From: Motacilla alba alba
Taxonomy: Eukaryota; Chordata; Aves; Passeriformes; Motacillidae
DNA length: 64,000 nt
Direction: 5' to 3'
Assembly: GCF_015832195.1 (NCBI RefSeq)
Contig: NC_052017.1
Location: 47,321,652 to 47,385,651 of the forward strand
The translations under genes were made by a program, and so were the position numbers. Positions 35,470 to 47,464 of this stretch are shown in pieces; the first letter of the stretch is position 1; the number at the start of each line of letters is the position of its first letter. Below the pieces are notes generated by a model, which was not told where the DNA came from, ran no database searches, and saw nothing but the letters and a program-made list of their open reading frames with translations.

Positions 35470-38400
35470 GCTGGTTTGCAGACTATGGTCTGAAAAACTT
35501 CTAGACCCAAAACTTCTCAGTGTTACATTATTTTTGTATCCTGGAGACTAATGGCCGGCCTACTCTCCATACTCTTACCTCTGCTAGATTTGACTCTATT
35601 ACATCTCTATTTGATGCTCTTGTACTTACATTTGTAAAAAATATTCTAGAATGGTGATGGGTCTAAAGAAAGAAAGAGCACATACTGTTATATGCAATAA
35701 GATGCCATACCTTTAAGATTTTTTCCTGTTTTTTGATTAATTCTCTTCCTTCCAGTATCCTGTTTTTTTCCTAAAAACCAGTAAGAAATATAACTTGTTA
35801 AGGGAAAAGTTTTAATATTAAAATGACTTTTGGTTACATTTTCAATGTAAAGACACTACTAAAAAGCTACAAACCAGCACTTTATATCCCTTAAACATTT
35901 ATCAGAAGTGAGGATTATGTGATCACACTGTGTGTTTGACAGTCTTTCTAGCCCCAGAAACTGTAGTTGGTCTCAGCAGTGAAGGAAAATCTTACAGAAA
36001 TAACATTCCTATCTGTTTGGTAAAAATAGGCAGCAGGATAGGAGGCAGAAGCTGAAGCTGGTGTCCATGCTGAGATAAATGCTTTGAGGGTGGCTATAAC
36101 TTTTATCAGACCCAGAGGATCTACAGAGGCAAGCTGCTTGTGACCACTGGGAGGGCATTTTTCCATTATCAGCAGGAAGTAGCGCTCTGCAGTGCCTGCG
36201 CTGCGAGCCAGACTGGTGTGACAGGCAGCTCACTGGGGATCAGTGATGCTGCACAGTCACCTGCAGCCCTGCTCAGCCATGCCTGTGCCAGCTAATGCTG
36301 AGGGGATGGTGGCAGGGGGGACAACTGCCTGCGCAGTCCTGGACTTGGACGAGATGCCACGCATCAACCAAGCTCCTGGCTCTTCTGTCACCACTAACAC
36401 TGCACGGGGCTCAGTAACTTGTGGGATGCAGAACACCCTGGGCAGAAAAACATCCTCAGGACTTGGAGAGTGTGGGAATGGCCTGGAGGTTGGTGGGACA
36501 GGAGCTGAGTGTGAGGCCCCAGGGTGCCCTGGCAGTGAAGAAGAGGAGCACCTCCCACCCCTGTGTGCAGAAGCACAGCCCGAGGGAAGGGGTTCTCTTC
36601 CTCCCCTTGCCACTTTTAGACCATGTGTGAAGGCCACATTCCCCATGGTACCTGATGGATGTCAATGAATTCTGCTAAGGCCACAGAGTGGCCAGGAAGA
36701 CGGAAAGGCTCTGTCCCTGGGGTTTTTACAGCCCAGCTGGCTGCAGCCTTGAGCGCCATTCTCTGAGCTTTGTGTGGGAGGTCAGACCAAACACACCACC
36801 CACCCCCAATCCACTCCCACCTGAAATATTCTGTGATCTAATGACTCGTCTGACTCATAAATCAATATGGCTTGGTTTATGGAGGCCTTTCTATATAAAA
36901 GTGTTGCTTTTCTGTAGCTTTGCATGAAATCACAGATGTATGCACCATTTCAAAACTTTGGTGTAGATTTTGTTTTGACAAGTGCTTGCATTTAATTGTT
37001 TTTTTTGGGGAAAAGATCAACTGTTCCTACTGCACCAGAAGAAACAATCAGCCAGTCAAGGGGAGGGAGGAAGGCAGGAAAATTAATTTTTATGTCAAAA
37101 CACTCTGTTTTGTTTAGCAGGGCACTTTTTCAAATCTTATGATAGTTGAAGGAATATGGAAGATTTAGTTCTAGAAAGCTAATTTAAATCCCAGCTGTGT
37201 GTTTAGAAGCCCAAGGCACCTTCCACTGGAGGGAGAAACCAAGGTGCCAGCTACCCTCATGCTTGTATTTGTTCCTATGGTAAAACACAAGAAGAAAGCC
37301 TCTTGTCAGGAAGTCGTGGTTGTGTCCACAAAATAGGAAATTAGGAAAATGTACATTTGAAAACTGTTTGTTACCAGATGATATTTGTGGAAGAAAGGTT
37401 GACTCTGTCAATCTCCTTGTGGATAACTGCATGCCTTGGGACCAAATAATTTGGGATCCAACTTGACCAGCATTAGAGGAATCCCCAAAGACTCAGTAAG
37501 CCACAAACTTGAATCTGCTGTGACTCATCCAAAAGTCTGTTCTCAAGACATCCTTGCATGCAGAGACAGCACCGACAGGGGAGTTTTGTCATGCCAGTGA
37601 TAGCCAGCAAAATCTTTGCTGTGCCATTGTCTGGACAGAGTTGCACATCACAGAGCTGTCCTGACATGATCTTCAATGCTCCAGGGCAAGTCCAAACTTA
37701 CAATCTATTTTTAATAATTTTATGGTTGACTCTCACACTCTTTCATCTCATATCATACCTGTTTCTTTTTTCATGAGACCATTTTCATACCTTTATAAGT
37801 TTCTCTTTCCTTTTTTCCAATATTTTCAGTGGCTCCTGCAAACACACCTGTGAATAAAATGGATTAGCAGTGGGTGAGGGTGGACAAAACGAGACACAAG
37901 GCAGTCACAGGGCTAGTGAGATGGGAGACCAGACACAAGCCTAGATGTAAGTTTTTCATGTCTCAATACCTAACTATAGATATTCCTGATGTTAATTATG
38001 CTATTTGGTTTTATTCCTTCCAGAAACAAAAGCCTAAAAAAAACCAGCAAAAAAACTCCCAAACAACAAATCAAACCCTTCCTATGCCAGTTATTTGGGT
38101 TTGTTTTGCAAAGAAGATGGAGGAAATGTGTGTATGTATGTGTATGTTCATGAATTCAGCCTACAACCCATTCCTTACTGCTTTTATACATAGACATCAG
38201 TGGAAGAGCCAGCTGAGCAAGAAAAAACATCCTCCTGCTTGTTTTTACCAATAGCAGAAACTCTAGTCTCTGGCATTCTTGTGCTTGTGTCTAAAGTGAA
38301 AAGCTCGTAAATGAGGAACTGTTTTTTCCCTATGCGTATAAAACACCCGGTGTACCAAATGCTACCCCTGGTTGAGGACCCTGCATACCACAGGTTAGTT

Positions 38401-39970
38401 CTGGTTTTATTACCAGCCAGTGTCTTCCACCCACATTCTTCCCCAGAAAAATGCTCTTGCTCAATGTCACCAACCCTTGAGAAAAAGGGGTGTCAGGACA
38501 TTTCTGGGCACCAAGTAAAAATGTGCAAAATGTGTGTGCTACAGAATTTGTCAAATCATTAATAGCAGGATAAGCTATAATTTGACCACTTGCCTGCAAT
38601 TTTTTTATGTCCTCTGAACACAGAACCTGTTGATGCTTGAGAAATTTGTATTCAGGGAATTTAGCAATCTAAAAAATGAAATCAAATATATATAATGAAA
38701 TTTTTTTTCAAATATACATTATTAAGAACAAAAAATGCAGTGAAGAGTTGGGTTTTCCCTCCATTGTCTTTATACAAGGCTTCTTGATTCTTTAGACCTG
38801 TGCGTTTTGTTCAGGAGAAGTGACAGAAAGTTCCCTTGTGAAGCCTAGTCATGAAATCAACTTGCACAAAAATGTAAAAATTTCTAATTGTCTTTGCAGA
38901 AACAGCCATTTTAGTTATGCTTCCCAGCGAGGACATGATTTTCAAAACATGCTTGAAACATTAAGATAACAATAGGTGTCACTTAAGAACACTGGAAAGA
39001 AGAAGACTGTTCTCAAGGTAAGTCCTTAAATACTTTAAAATGTATTTGGCATTATTTTCCAGTTGTCTTTAATTGTCAGGAAATTCACAGCATTTGGAAA
39101 GTTCGTAATGTACATACATTCCTTTTTTTTGCAGTTAGCTAAAGTAGAATATTGTCTGGTCTCACAAGTTCTCTTTTGACCTGTTTTTCTCAGTAAATAT
39201 GTTTGTGTGTGATTGTTTACATGCTCTGCCCCTTTCTCTGCCCAAAAGCACATGAAACAGAGGGTGAAAGGTATTTCAAATCACCTGGAAAAATTCTGCC
39301 AACTTCAGTGTGAGCAAGGCAGTATAAATGACTTGCTCACATTTGCACCATGAATCAGCTGTAGTTATTACAAGATGGTTTGGGATCCTTGGCCAATGAC
39401 CCATTAGAAGTCTCCATCCTACCTCCTTGGTCTGTCTGTCCAATTCTTTCTTGCCTGTTGGAGAAGCGAAGCCTGCAATATCTTCCTGTCCCATCTTGAT
39501 CTTTGGGGACACGGGTGATTTCTGAAAACTACAGAATTAGAGTGTCAGGTGAAGGATTACTGCTTGGGCTACTGTTCTGGTTGGAAAACAGGCAAGGCAG
39601 GAGCAAGAGCATTAAAACAGAAATCCAAATTTCACCATACCCATTGCATTTCATTCCTGTTCTGCCATGCTTTTTATAGCTACATAAGATGATGATAAAA
39701 TAACTGAATCAAGCCTTCTAATACAACACCACCTTAATCCTGTTTTTGAGCAACAAATGGTTTGGTGAACTTTCCAAAACATTTTATAGCATTCACATTT
39801 TTCTGCACTTTTTCATTGTTTTTTTCGGCCAAGAAATAGGTGTGCCAGATATATAAGGAACAACCTTATCTCACATTTATTTTAATTGAACAAGAAGAAG
39901 GAAGATGAAAAATTCTCAGAAAGAAATTGTGTTTTCCTGGTGAGATTTGAGTGGTCTGGGAACTGCCTGT
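35470..39970. other. Single-copy non-coding sequence with one GC-richer stretch
   Basis: No gene supported. At 36243-36668 the plus strand has a 141-codon open frame in a locally GC-richer segment. The predicted residues are mainly Gly, Ala, Pro, Glu and Ser with no domain, and the opposite strand is equally open. That points to base composition and not to coding selection. A second evenly composed segment lies at about 36830-36990. Confidence 0.45.
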
Positions 39971-39971
39971 A

Positions 39972-39977
39972 CTTCTG
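39972..39977. repeat. Target-site duplication, left copy (CTTCTG)
   Basis: CTTCTG precedes the TG start of the LTR and recurs exactly at 40401-40406 after its CA end. The 6-bp size agrees with the duplication found at the related LTR near 27.3 kb. Confidence 0.82.
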
Positions 39978-40400
39978 TGTCACTGTCATATTTTCTGGAA
40001 AAATCCCTTTGCCAGGATTTCTTCTCCTGGGAAGCTGAGAAGCCTCAGAGAAAAAGGAAAACAATATTATCTCATTTGCTTCTCTTATGTTTTGCTGCTT
40101 TGGAATGTGGTTGAGAGATTGCTTATCCAACTGGTGGATGTTTTATTGGTTTCATGTGAATTGTTTTGACTTAATGACCAATCATGGTCCAGCTGTGTCA
40201 GGATTCTGGAGAGAGTCATGAGTTTTTCTTTAGTGTCTTGTTAAGCCTTCTGTGAGTATCCTTTCTCTATCCTTTAGTATAGTTTTAGTATAGTATTCTT
40301 TAATATAATATAGATCATAAAATAATAAATTAGCCTTCTAAAAACATGGAGTCAGAGTCATCATTTCCTCCCTTCAACGTGGAACCCCAAAAATACCACA
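39978..40400 (+). mobile_element. Solo LTR of an ERVK-type endogenous retrovirus (plus)
   Basis: A 423-bp element with TGTCACTG at its start and ATACCACA at its end, flanked by a perfect 6-bp duplication. It has the same block order as the copy at 27273-27664 but lies in the opposite orientation. The order is: 'caggatttcttctcctgggaagctgag', ATTGG (40145-40149) and CCAAT (40178-40182) boxes, 'cctttagtatagttttag', a TA-rich stretch, AATAAA at 40324-40329, and 'acatggagtcagagtc'. No internal retroviral sequence adjoins it. Insertion-deletion differences between the two copies account for the 31-bp length difference. It lies only about 80 bp before the next CR1 insertion. Confidence 0.9.
40324..40329 (+). 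terminator. Poly(A) signal of the solo LTR
   Basis: AATAAA in 'cataaaataataaattagcc', matching the position of the complementary TTTATT at 27347-27352 in the inverted copy. It is the expected retroviral polyadenylation signal. Confidence 0.6.
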
Positions 40401-40406
40401 CTTCTG
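40401..40406. repeat. Target-site duplication, right copy (CTTCTG)
   Basis: Exact repeat of 39972-39977, immediately after the CA end of the solo LTR. Confidence 0.82.
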
Positions 40407-40486
40407 CTCAGGCCTACCTTACACAGAAAAATGTCTGCCTCACAACCTTATTATGCTAAGTACTCTGAAGTTGTTTTGTAGCATCT

Positions 40487-41400
40487 TAGAATCACAGAAT
40501 CATAGAAAATGCTGAGTTGGAAGAGACTTATCAGGACCATTGAATCCAGCCCCTGACCCTGCGCAGGTCACCCCAAGAGTGGCACCATGTGCCTGAGAAC
40601 ACTGTCCAAATGCATCTTAAACTCTGTCAGGCTGGTTCTGTGATCATTCCCGGGGGGAGCCTGTGCCCAACCACCCTTTGGGTGGCCATTCCCTCAGGTC
40701 CTGTCACTGGTCACCACTACCTGCCCCTCCTCTTCCCCTCATGAGGATATTCTAGACTGCAATGAGGTTTCTCCTCTCCTCTCCTCTCCTCTCCTCTCCT
40801 CTCCTCTCCTCTCCTCTCCTCTCCTCTCCTCTCCTCTCCTCTCCTCTCCTCTCCTCTCCTCTCCTCTCCTCTCCTCTCCTCTCCTCACCAGCCACTCTTC
40901 ATGTGGTTTCCCCTCCAGACCCTTCACCACTGTTGTGGACCTCCTTTGGACAGCTTTGTGGTGTTTTTTTATTGTGGCACCCCAAACTGTCCCCAGCACT
41001 CGAGGTGAGGCTGCCCCACTGCAGAGCAGAGCGGGACAATCCCCTCCCTTGCCCAGCCAGCAATGCTGTCCCTGATGCCCCCAGGATGTGGTTGCCCTCC
41101 TGGGTGCCAGGGCACTGCACTGCAGACGCATGTTCAGCTTGCCATAGACCAGGACCCCCAGATCCCTTTCCATGGCACTGCTTTCCAGCCTCTCATTCCC
41201 CAGTCTGTTCACACAATCAGGGTTGCCCCACCCCAGGTGCAGAATCCAGCACTCACCCTTGTTAAACTTCAGATGGTTGGTGATTTTCCATCTCTCTTAT
41301 TTATTGAGGTCTCTCTGCTGGACCTGTCTGCCCTCAAGGGAGTCGACAGATCTTCCCAGTTTAGTGTTATTTGCTTTCTGCTTGCTCCAGAAGACAGAAT
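40487..41400 (-). mobile_element. CR1 LINE, 3' half, with ORF2 relic and internal microsatellite (minus)
   Basis: The plus strand starts with the octamer tail AGAATCACAGAATCATAG, followed by the 3' UTR: 'gagttggaagagacttatcaggaccattgaatccagcccctgaccctg' and 'gcctgagaacactgtccaaatgcatctt'. From about 41395 leftwards the minus strand encodes the C-terminal part of the CR1 reverse transcriptase. The decayed ADDTKLG region is near 41360, the MRFNK-like region near 41270, and ERDLGVLVYGKLNM near 41150. An open frame runs to about 40739. A CTCCT array at 40771-40886 replaces the region that normally encodes 'LRELGLFSLEKRRLRGD'. The copy is 5'-truncated and cannot be functional. Its 3' UTR differs from that of the 49.2-kb copy, so it belongs to another CR1 subfamily. 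Confidence 0.9.
40771..40886. repeat. (CTCCT)n pentanucleotide microsatellite, about 23 copies
   Basis: A perfect 116-bp array with every C and T on one strand and every A and G on the other. It sits inside the ORF2 relic of the surrounding CR1, where on the minus strand it is read as repeated arginine, glycine and glutamate (RGEER). The long perfect homopurine-homopyrimidine tract could form triplex (H-DNA) and is likely to be length-polymorphic. Sequencing or assembly may have mis-stated its exact length. Confidence 0.97.
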
Positions 41401-41404
41401 AATG

Positions 41405-44400
41405 AGGGAATTGGCTCAGGTTGCACTCACCTTTTGAAGTGTTGGTCTTCACTGAGAGGCTGCTTGTTTTCATCAAGAAGTTTGGAACCCATCTTGCTGA
41501 GATCTGTCTTTGCACTCTGTGGATGAGGTCACATCTGAAAGCAGTATCTGCCTACAAAAAAATTGCACAGAAAAATCTGTTGTTTCACACAAAACAGTGT
41601 GCCATGTCCCACCTCCTGCAGAGATGGAATGAGATGCTCAGGTGGACTATACAATTTGCTCTCCCAAATTTTTCATGTCTGACAGACTTCCCAGTGGGTT
41701 GTCTCATATATTTGTAATACCAGATTTTTTCAGATGTTGAGACAGACTGGTACAAAACCAATCTCATACCAAGCTCTAATAGAGCAATACAATTTATTTC
41801 ATAGCACTGACTGCCATAAAACTGGAAAATGCAAAAACAAAACCTCTTGGCTCTTTTTCTTGTTTTTAAGACACAGTAAGTCTAGTTTTCTTTTTGGTAC
41901 TGTAACTGTTGAATTTATCCCTATTTCCATTTTTTGACAGGACATTTGGGCATAAATAGTCTTGGGGCCATCATGCAGAATACAGGGGACTCTGTGAGGA
42001 AGAACAGTCCCCATTCAGGCTTTGGCTAGGAGGTTACCACAGGCCCAGGACTACCTCCCAGGCCACAAGGGACGCTGCAAAGGAGGAGGTTGCAGCAGTT
42101 TACTCAGCCCCTGCTCAGCAGAGGGAAGTACTGTGGGAGGCTGTGAAATTTTTTTTTCCTCTTGATCCCAAACACAAAAAGGTCTCCTGAAATTCTGCAC
42201 AATCTTTCAAGGACAAAGCAATCTGAAGGAAAGGAGATATTGGAGGTATTTCCCACAAATAGCTCACCCACCTTATTTATACAGCAAAGGGATTGAACTC
42301 TTCCTCTGGCATTCACAGCAAGGATGACAGATATAAACTGCAGGAGGGATTTGGGACAGCTGCCCTTCTGAGTGCTGCAGCTGCATGGCTACTGCTGTGG
42401 ATGCAGCCTGCAGCCCTGTAAGGGTCTATGGGCAGCACTGGGGCTGCACAGCTGGGCATAGAACCAAAATCCCCCTCGCTCCAAATGAACAAATGTATTT
42501 GTGGAGTGAGAGGCAAAAGATGGGGGTGTACACAGGGGGCAGAGGAAATGTGAGTGCCTCAGTCCAGCAGTGTGAGACCTCTGATATAAACGAAATTTTT
42601 ACTGAACATGAGAACAAGATGAGAACAAAGATAAAGGAGGTTTCACGCAGCACCTCCAAAATGCAGGATAATCCCAGCTAATCTAGATGCTCACGCTTTA
42701 ATCTTAGTAACTTCTCCTCTCTCTAAAAAGTGCTTGATTTACGCTGCTTTATGAACCTTGAAGCTTCCCAATTTGGCCATGCAGGCAGAGAAACAACCTT
42801 AGATTTGTACAAGTTTGTTTTCTGTACAACCCAGTAAATATTTGCACTGTGGAGGGGAGGAAGTGAAGATGCAAGGACCTTGAGATATGCTTGTTCCCTA
42901 CACCACCTTTCACCAAAATTCACCCCTATGAGACAAGCAAGAAGAGTGACAAATGTAGTGAAAACACATTTAAAAAATTCCAGAAGCCTTTTCTGCACTT
43001 TCACACCATTCTGCCAGCCAGACTTACTTACACATTGCCCAAAAAGCTGGACCCTGCACCCAAAACAGAAAAAAAAAACCATAACAAATTAAGAATTAAG
43101 AAAAGAATGGAGTAAAAAGTAACAGCTAGAACTAGAGTCCAGCCAGCCTTACTGATGGTGAATTCTTTTCCAAGTATGATTCCAGTTATGTTGGGGGTGA
43201 TATCCAATCCCCCAACACTGTATCTTGGGTACAGTGAGGTGGTGCAAAATAATATCTCCTTAATTAATAGACACTACTCAGCATCTTGCCTTTGTATTCC
43301 TCCAAGAAGAATCAGTTTTGCTCCCAGCTGAAAAATCCCTGCCACCACCCCTGCAATGACAGAGCCCCAGGTGTGGCTTTTGCACTTGTGGGTTTGGTGC
43401 AAGTCAGTTAAATTTCCAGTGTCCTTGATGGAGGGGTATTTCCCCCCATGGAGATGGCAGAAGGGTGGGTGCTGTGCAGGGTGGGTTGAGCAGGGCAGGC
43501 AGGGCTGCTGCTCCCACTGCCGCCTCAATCTCACCACAGCTCCCAGACCCACTGCCTCACCTGCAAGATTTTGCTCTTAGGGATCTCATCCTTTGGCACC
43601 TCACAGATCCCAAACCTTCCATGCACCCCAGCAAGGTGTAAAATTTGTTGATTTTAGCTTGTTATTTTTCAGCTTTGTTTTGAAATTTTCTTTCTCCTGA
43701 TGGTCATTCTCTCAGCTACCTGTCCCATCATTGGCACTATTAATTCTTGTTGTCAAAGGTGTATATAATTTCCCTTTTTGGCTTTGTCAGCAAGGCAGCT
43801 AGGCTGCTGGAGCAGAAATTGCTGGAGCTGGAGCAATCAATTTTGTAACACAGGACTGCTTCATATTCAGGACCCAGTTCAAGAAAGCACTTAGGCAAAG
43901 GAAAAATGACCAGCTTGAATGGGAATAATAGTGCTTAAAGTTAATTGTGTGCTTTTAAAATTAGGCCTTCTATCATGCCAATCAAATAATTAATCTACTC
44001 AATTACAAGCTCCTGCTACCAAATACATACTGTGGACTTCCTTTACTCAAAAGGGGAAACGTGCAGCTAGGGCCTTGAAAAAGCTATCAACATTCAATAG
44101 TAACACAGCAAAGACTTAAAATAATGTTGGTTAACTCCTTGCTAACTTTTACCAAGTAGAAAATTCAGTGTGCCAGTACTTCAGTGACAGTATGTCAAGT
44201 GCTTTAATGAGCAAATGGACTACATGTTAAAAGCTAAAGAGGGCTTTTTTCTCCTCCCTTGAGACAGTCTCAGTGGAAACTGAAAACAAAGTATTTTTTG
44301 ACATCTCAAGTCCTCAGATTTCTAATATGCATCACAGTAGGTCCACCAAAAAGTAATCTGAGTGACAGAAGGATTAACTGTGCATGGAACAGCAAGAGAG

Positions 44401-47400
44401 ACAGGATGATATCTGCAACATAATGCATATAAAGCTGAAGGGAGTGATTAGAAGTGATGCATCCTTGTGAAGCGAGATATATTTTTACACGGGCACAGTC
44501 TACGAGCAGGATCATGCAACCAACCACCTCAGAGATCTTGCTGACCAGCAGATGATATCTTATGCTGTACAACTATTAAATTAAGCACTGAAACATCCTA
44601 AACTAAATAAACAGAAGAATGTATTATTTAAATAATGTACTTCTATAGGAGATGAAGACAATATCAAAACTTCCATCTTTTTCAACAAAACCTGTGTGAT
44701 GGACGAAACCTGTGATCCATCTGTGTTTGAAGTGGTTGATGCAGCAAGCTGCTGGCTCATGACAGCTTCATTTGCCGTGCTGTTGCTGAGGTCTGTTTTA
44801 AGCAGCCCAGCTAGGCTGTCACTTTTCAGAGACAGTCTCTGAGGAGCTACAGATGCTAAAGTTAGATGTGGTGCTACATGCTAATGTAGGAGATTCAATA
44901 ACCTGGATCAAATTATTGCTGCAATCCATGTCTGACCAGCTGGAGCTGGCATTATTTCCACTAGCCCCCAAACTAATTTCTCAGTTTAATTTTAAATGGA
45001 AAAATGATTTTGCTGTTGTTATTAACACTGTTTTAAATTCATTCTAAGTTAGTTTTGTTGCCTGTTTGCATTTTAGAGACATTCTGAGTCACTGCATCAG
45101 CTCCTAGGGATGGGCTAGTGTAGCGCACTGAAGACTTCTTTTGAAGTCCACTGCCGTGACTGCAAAATGGGAACCAGAGAGCTGCCTCTCATGCCAATTT
45201 GCACTCATTTTTTGTTGTGTAGGTGTGTGATGTGTTAGCAGGGAGCAGTTATTTTTAGTTCAGACATCTGAAACCTGTATTCAAGGATATTCAGCTATGG
45301 ACTATGAACCAAGTCTGTCAAATGAGGATATTGCTTTGTTTGTGTATGTTTGTGTATGTACGTGAATACATGCATGTAAAAGACTAGGGAGACAACAAAA
45401 TATAGCTGCCTAAGATAAGATACTTTTGGCTTTGTATCCACTTCTAAGAAGCCCTAGAGACGGGAATGTAATCCAGCCTTTCAGGAAGAAGCCATGTTTT
45501 AGAGAGGTAGTGGGAGTGAAGCCTTAAGATTTTTTCCCATAAGCAGGGTGGCACAGAGGGGCAGTGGCTGAAGCAGTAATGGTGTAGGAGGTGAGACAAG
45601 AGGCCTACGTAATAAGGAGGACATTGGCTTGGCTCAATTTAATACAGCAACAGACATTTCCTTGTAGAGGGTTGTCTTAATTGCCACCTTAGACTGCCAG
45701 CTGTCAGGCAGTGATCAACTCACAGAGCATGAAACACCATCAGTGCTATGAATGAATCCCAGTCCTCAAGCACATCCACAATGACTGCAGTTTTAGCAGC
45801 TGTAGCTCAGGTGAAATATGTTTAGGTTTAGTGCTCAGCTGACTCGATGGACTATATCAGCCTGGTCATCCTGTTGGTTTGCTCTCCTAGAGAAATTACC
45901 AAAACAGTGTGACTGATGCAAATAAAGGAGGCAGACTCTTCAGGCTGAGCATCCCAGACAGACATGACTAACCCTAACAGCTTGCTGCCAGCTGTAGTGC
46001 CAACAGTCCCCCTCTCTGTCCATTCTCACAGCATTTAGAGTTGGAAATGCTGTCTCCCAAATGGAGGAACACGGTTCTAAGAAAAAACTAGACAAGAGAG
46101 AGTTGGATTTGCACAGCTCAAATTTCCCCATTCCCTGAATTTGTCTGCCTGTTTTTGCAGTCTCAGCGGTGTCATATTCCTGACTTCATGCCTTTACTTC
46201 TAATTCTTTTTTCTGCTTGTGCTCCTTTACACGTTATGGCTGTCTTCCTTCTTTGAGACAACTCTTGTCTCTTTACAGACCACATACTTCACTCTGTGAA
46301 AGTACTGAGCTGCCACTTGTAATCCCACCCAGGACAGCCCTCCCATCCTCTGGAGGAAGGTGAAATCTTGTGGTTACCACATGCAGAGGGCCTCACTTGA
46401 AAAAAGCAAGGGTTTCAACTGTTCTGTGGTGCAGATATCTGCCCCATTTGTGCAGCTGAATGGTCATTTAAATTTTGTTTATACAGAGACTTCTCATTTG
46501 TGTATGGGTAAAAAAACCTTCAAACCTGAGTTCACCACTGCTCCTCATCCATCATGACCTCTCAAAATTCAATTTCATTGTTTATTCAATTTTATTTTAA
46601 AAAAATTCTGTGCTGGGTCCAAGCCTGCTCTGAAAAGATTGTCTGCCATGAATGCTCAGACAGCGGAGGCCTGCATTTTGTTTTCAGTAGACAGAGTGCT
46701 AAAAGTACGTCTGCTACTCTTCCATGTTGTTGGAAAGACTTGGTTTTCCTTTGGGGTTTCTTTTTTTGTTTGTTTTTTGCTGTTTTTTAGGCTAGATTTT
46801 GCAACCATGAAAACCACATCTGAACTGTAATAAAAAAGAGGGATATTTTTATGTCTTTCTTGGATTATCTTTTCAACTCAATGTGTTCCCAGGTGCATGT
46901 TCCAATGCTTAAGACTGGTAACCCTCTCAGCAGAACAAGACTTCTGTGCTTGTTCCAGGCAAGGAGACAGACAAAAGATAATGCTAACAGATAAAGCTTT
47001 GGAGTTCCTTGCATTTACAGTTTTCTTTGCAAAACTAAGTCACACACTTCTGCAGGAAAGGAGCTGACATGCTGTAAAATTTCAGAATATATCTCTTGCT
47101 TTCAGTGATATCACTGCTTCTAGTATCTAATCTATCTTTCTTGTTTCTAAGCTGCTTCCCTTTTCTCACTGACCAAAGACTTTGACCAGGTTTACTGATT
47201 AGCAGCACTGGAAAACCCAAATGGCAAAATTAGATTGTTGTTGCCTCAAAACCAGCTCTCCGCCCATAGATGAACTTGCTCCCAGACCTGGCTACTGCAA
47301 TAGCAGAAGTAAAGTTTGGTTTCTATTTCACTCCCAGCACAGCAAACAAATTTTGTCTTTCAGACATTGGAGCAAAAACTGTGCCATCCTGTGGGAAAGG

Positions 47401-47404
47401 TCCC
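41405..47404. other. Single-copy non-coding sequence
   Basis: Six kilobases without a supported gene or mobile element. Low-complexity content is slight: A-rich at about 43065-43100 and a short TTTGTGTATG duplication near 45339-45358. The segment 43890-44010 has AT-rich homeodomain-type words (ccaatcaaataattaatctactcaattac) and could be regulatory, but I have no direct support. Open frames are short and without motifs. Confidence 0.45.
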
Positions 47405-47460
47405 TTCCTGATATTTAAGGTCCCCTCCAACCCAAGTTTTTCTATGATGTCTATGATAAA
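47405..47460 (+). mobile_element. CR1 LINE 3' tail (plus)
   Basis: The string 'cctgatatttaaggtcccctccaacccaagtttttctatgatgtctatgata' matches the CR1 3' end (gatctttaaggtcccttccaacccaaaccattctatgattctatga). It includes about two copies of the terminal TCTATGAT-type octamer. Only the last 60 bases or so are recognisable. It lies in the opposite orientation to most other CR1 copies in this window. Confidence 0.75.
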
Positions 47461-47464
47461 CCCT

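Noticed and set aside
36243..36668. 141-codon plus-strand open frame in GC-richer sequence
   Set aside because: The residues are low-complexity (Gly, Ala, Pro, Glu), the opposite strand is equally open, and no domain or splice context is evident. It is explained by base composition.
40739..41265. Overlapping open frames of 157 and 167 codons on both strands at the CTCCT array
   Set aside because: The minus frame is the CR1 ORF2 relic plus the array; the plus frame is its shadow kept open by the 5-bp repeat.
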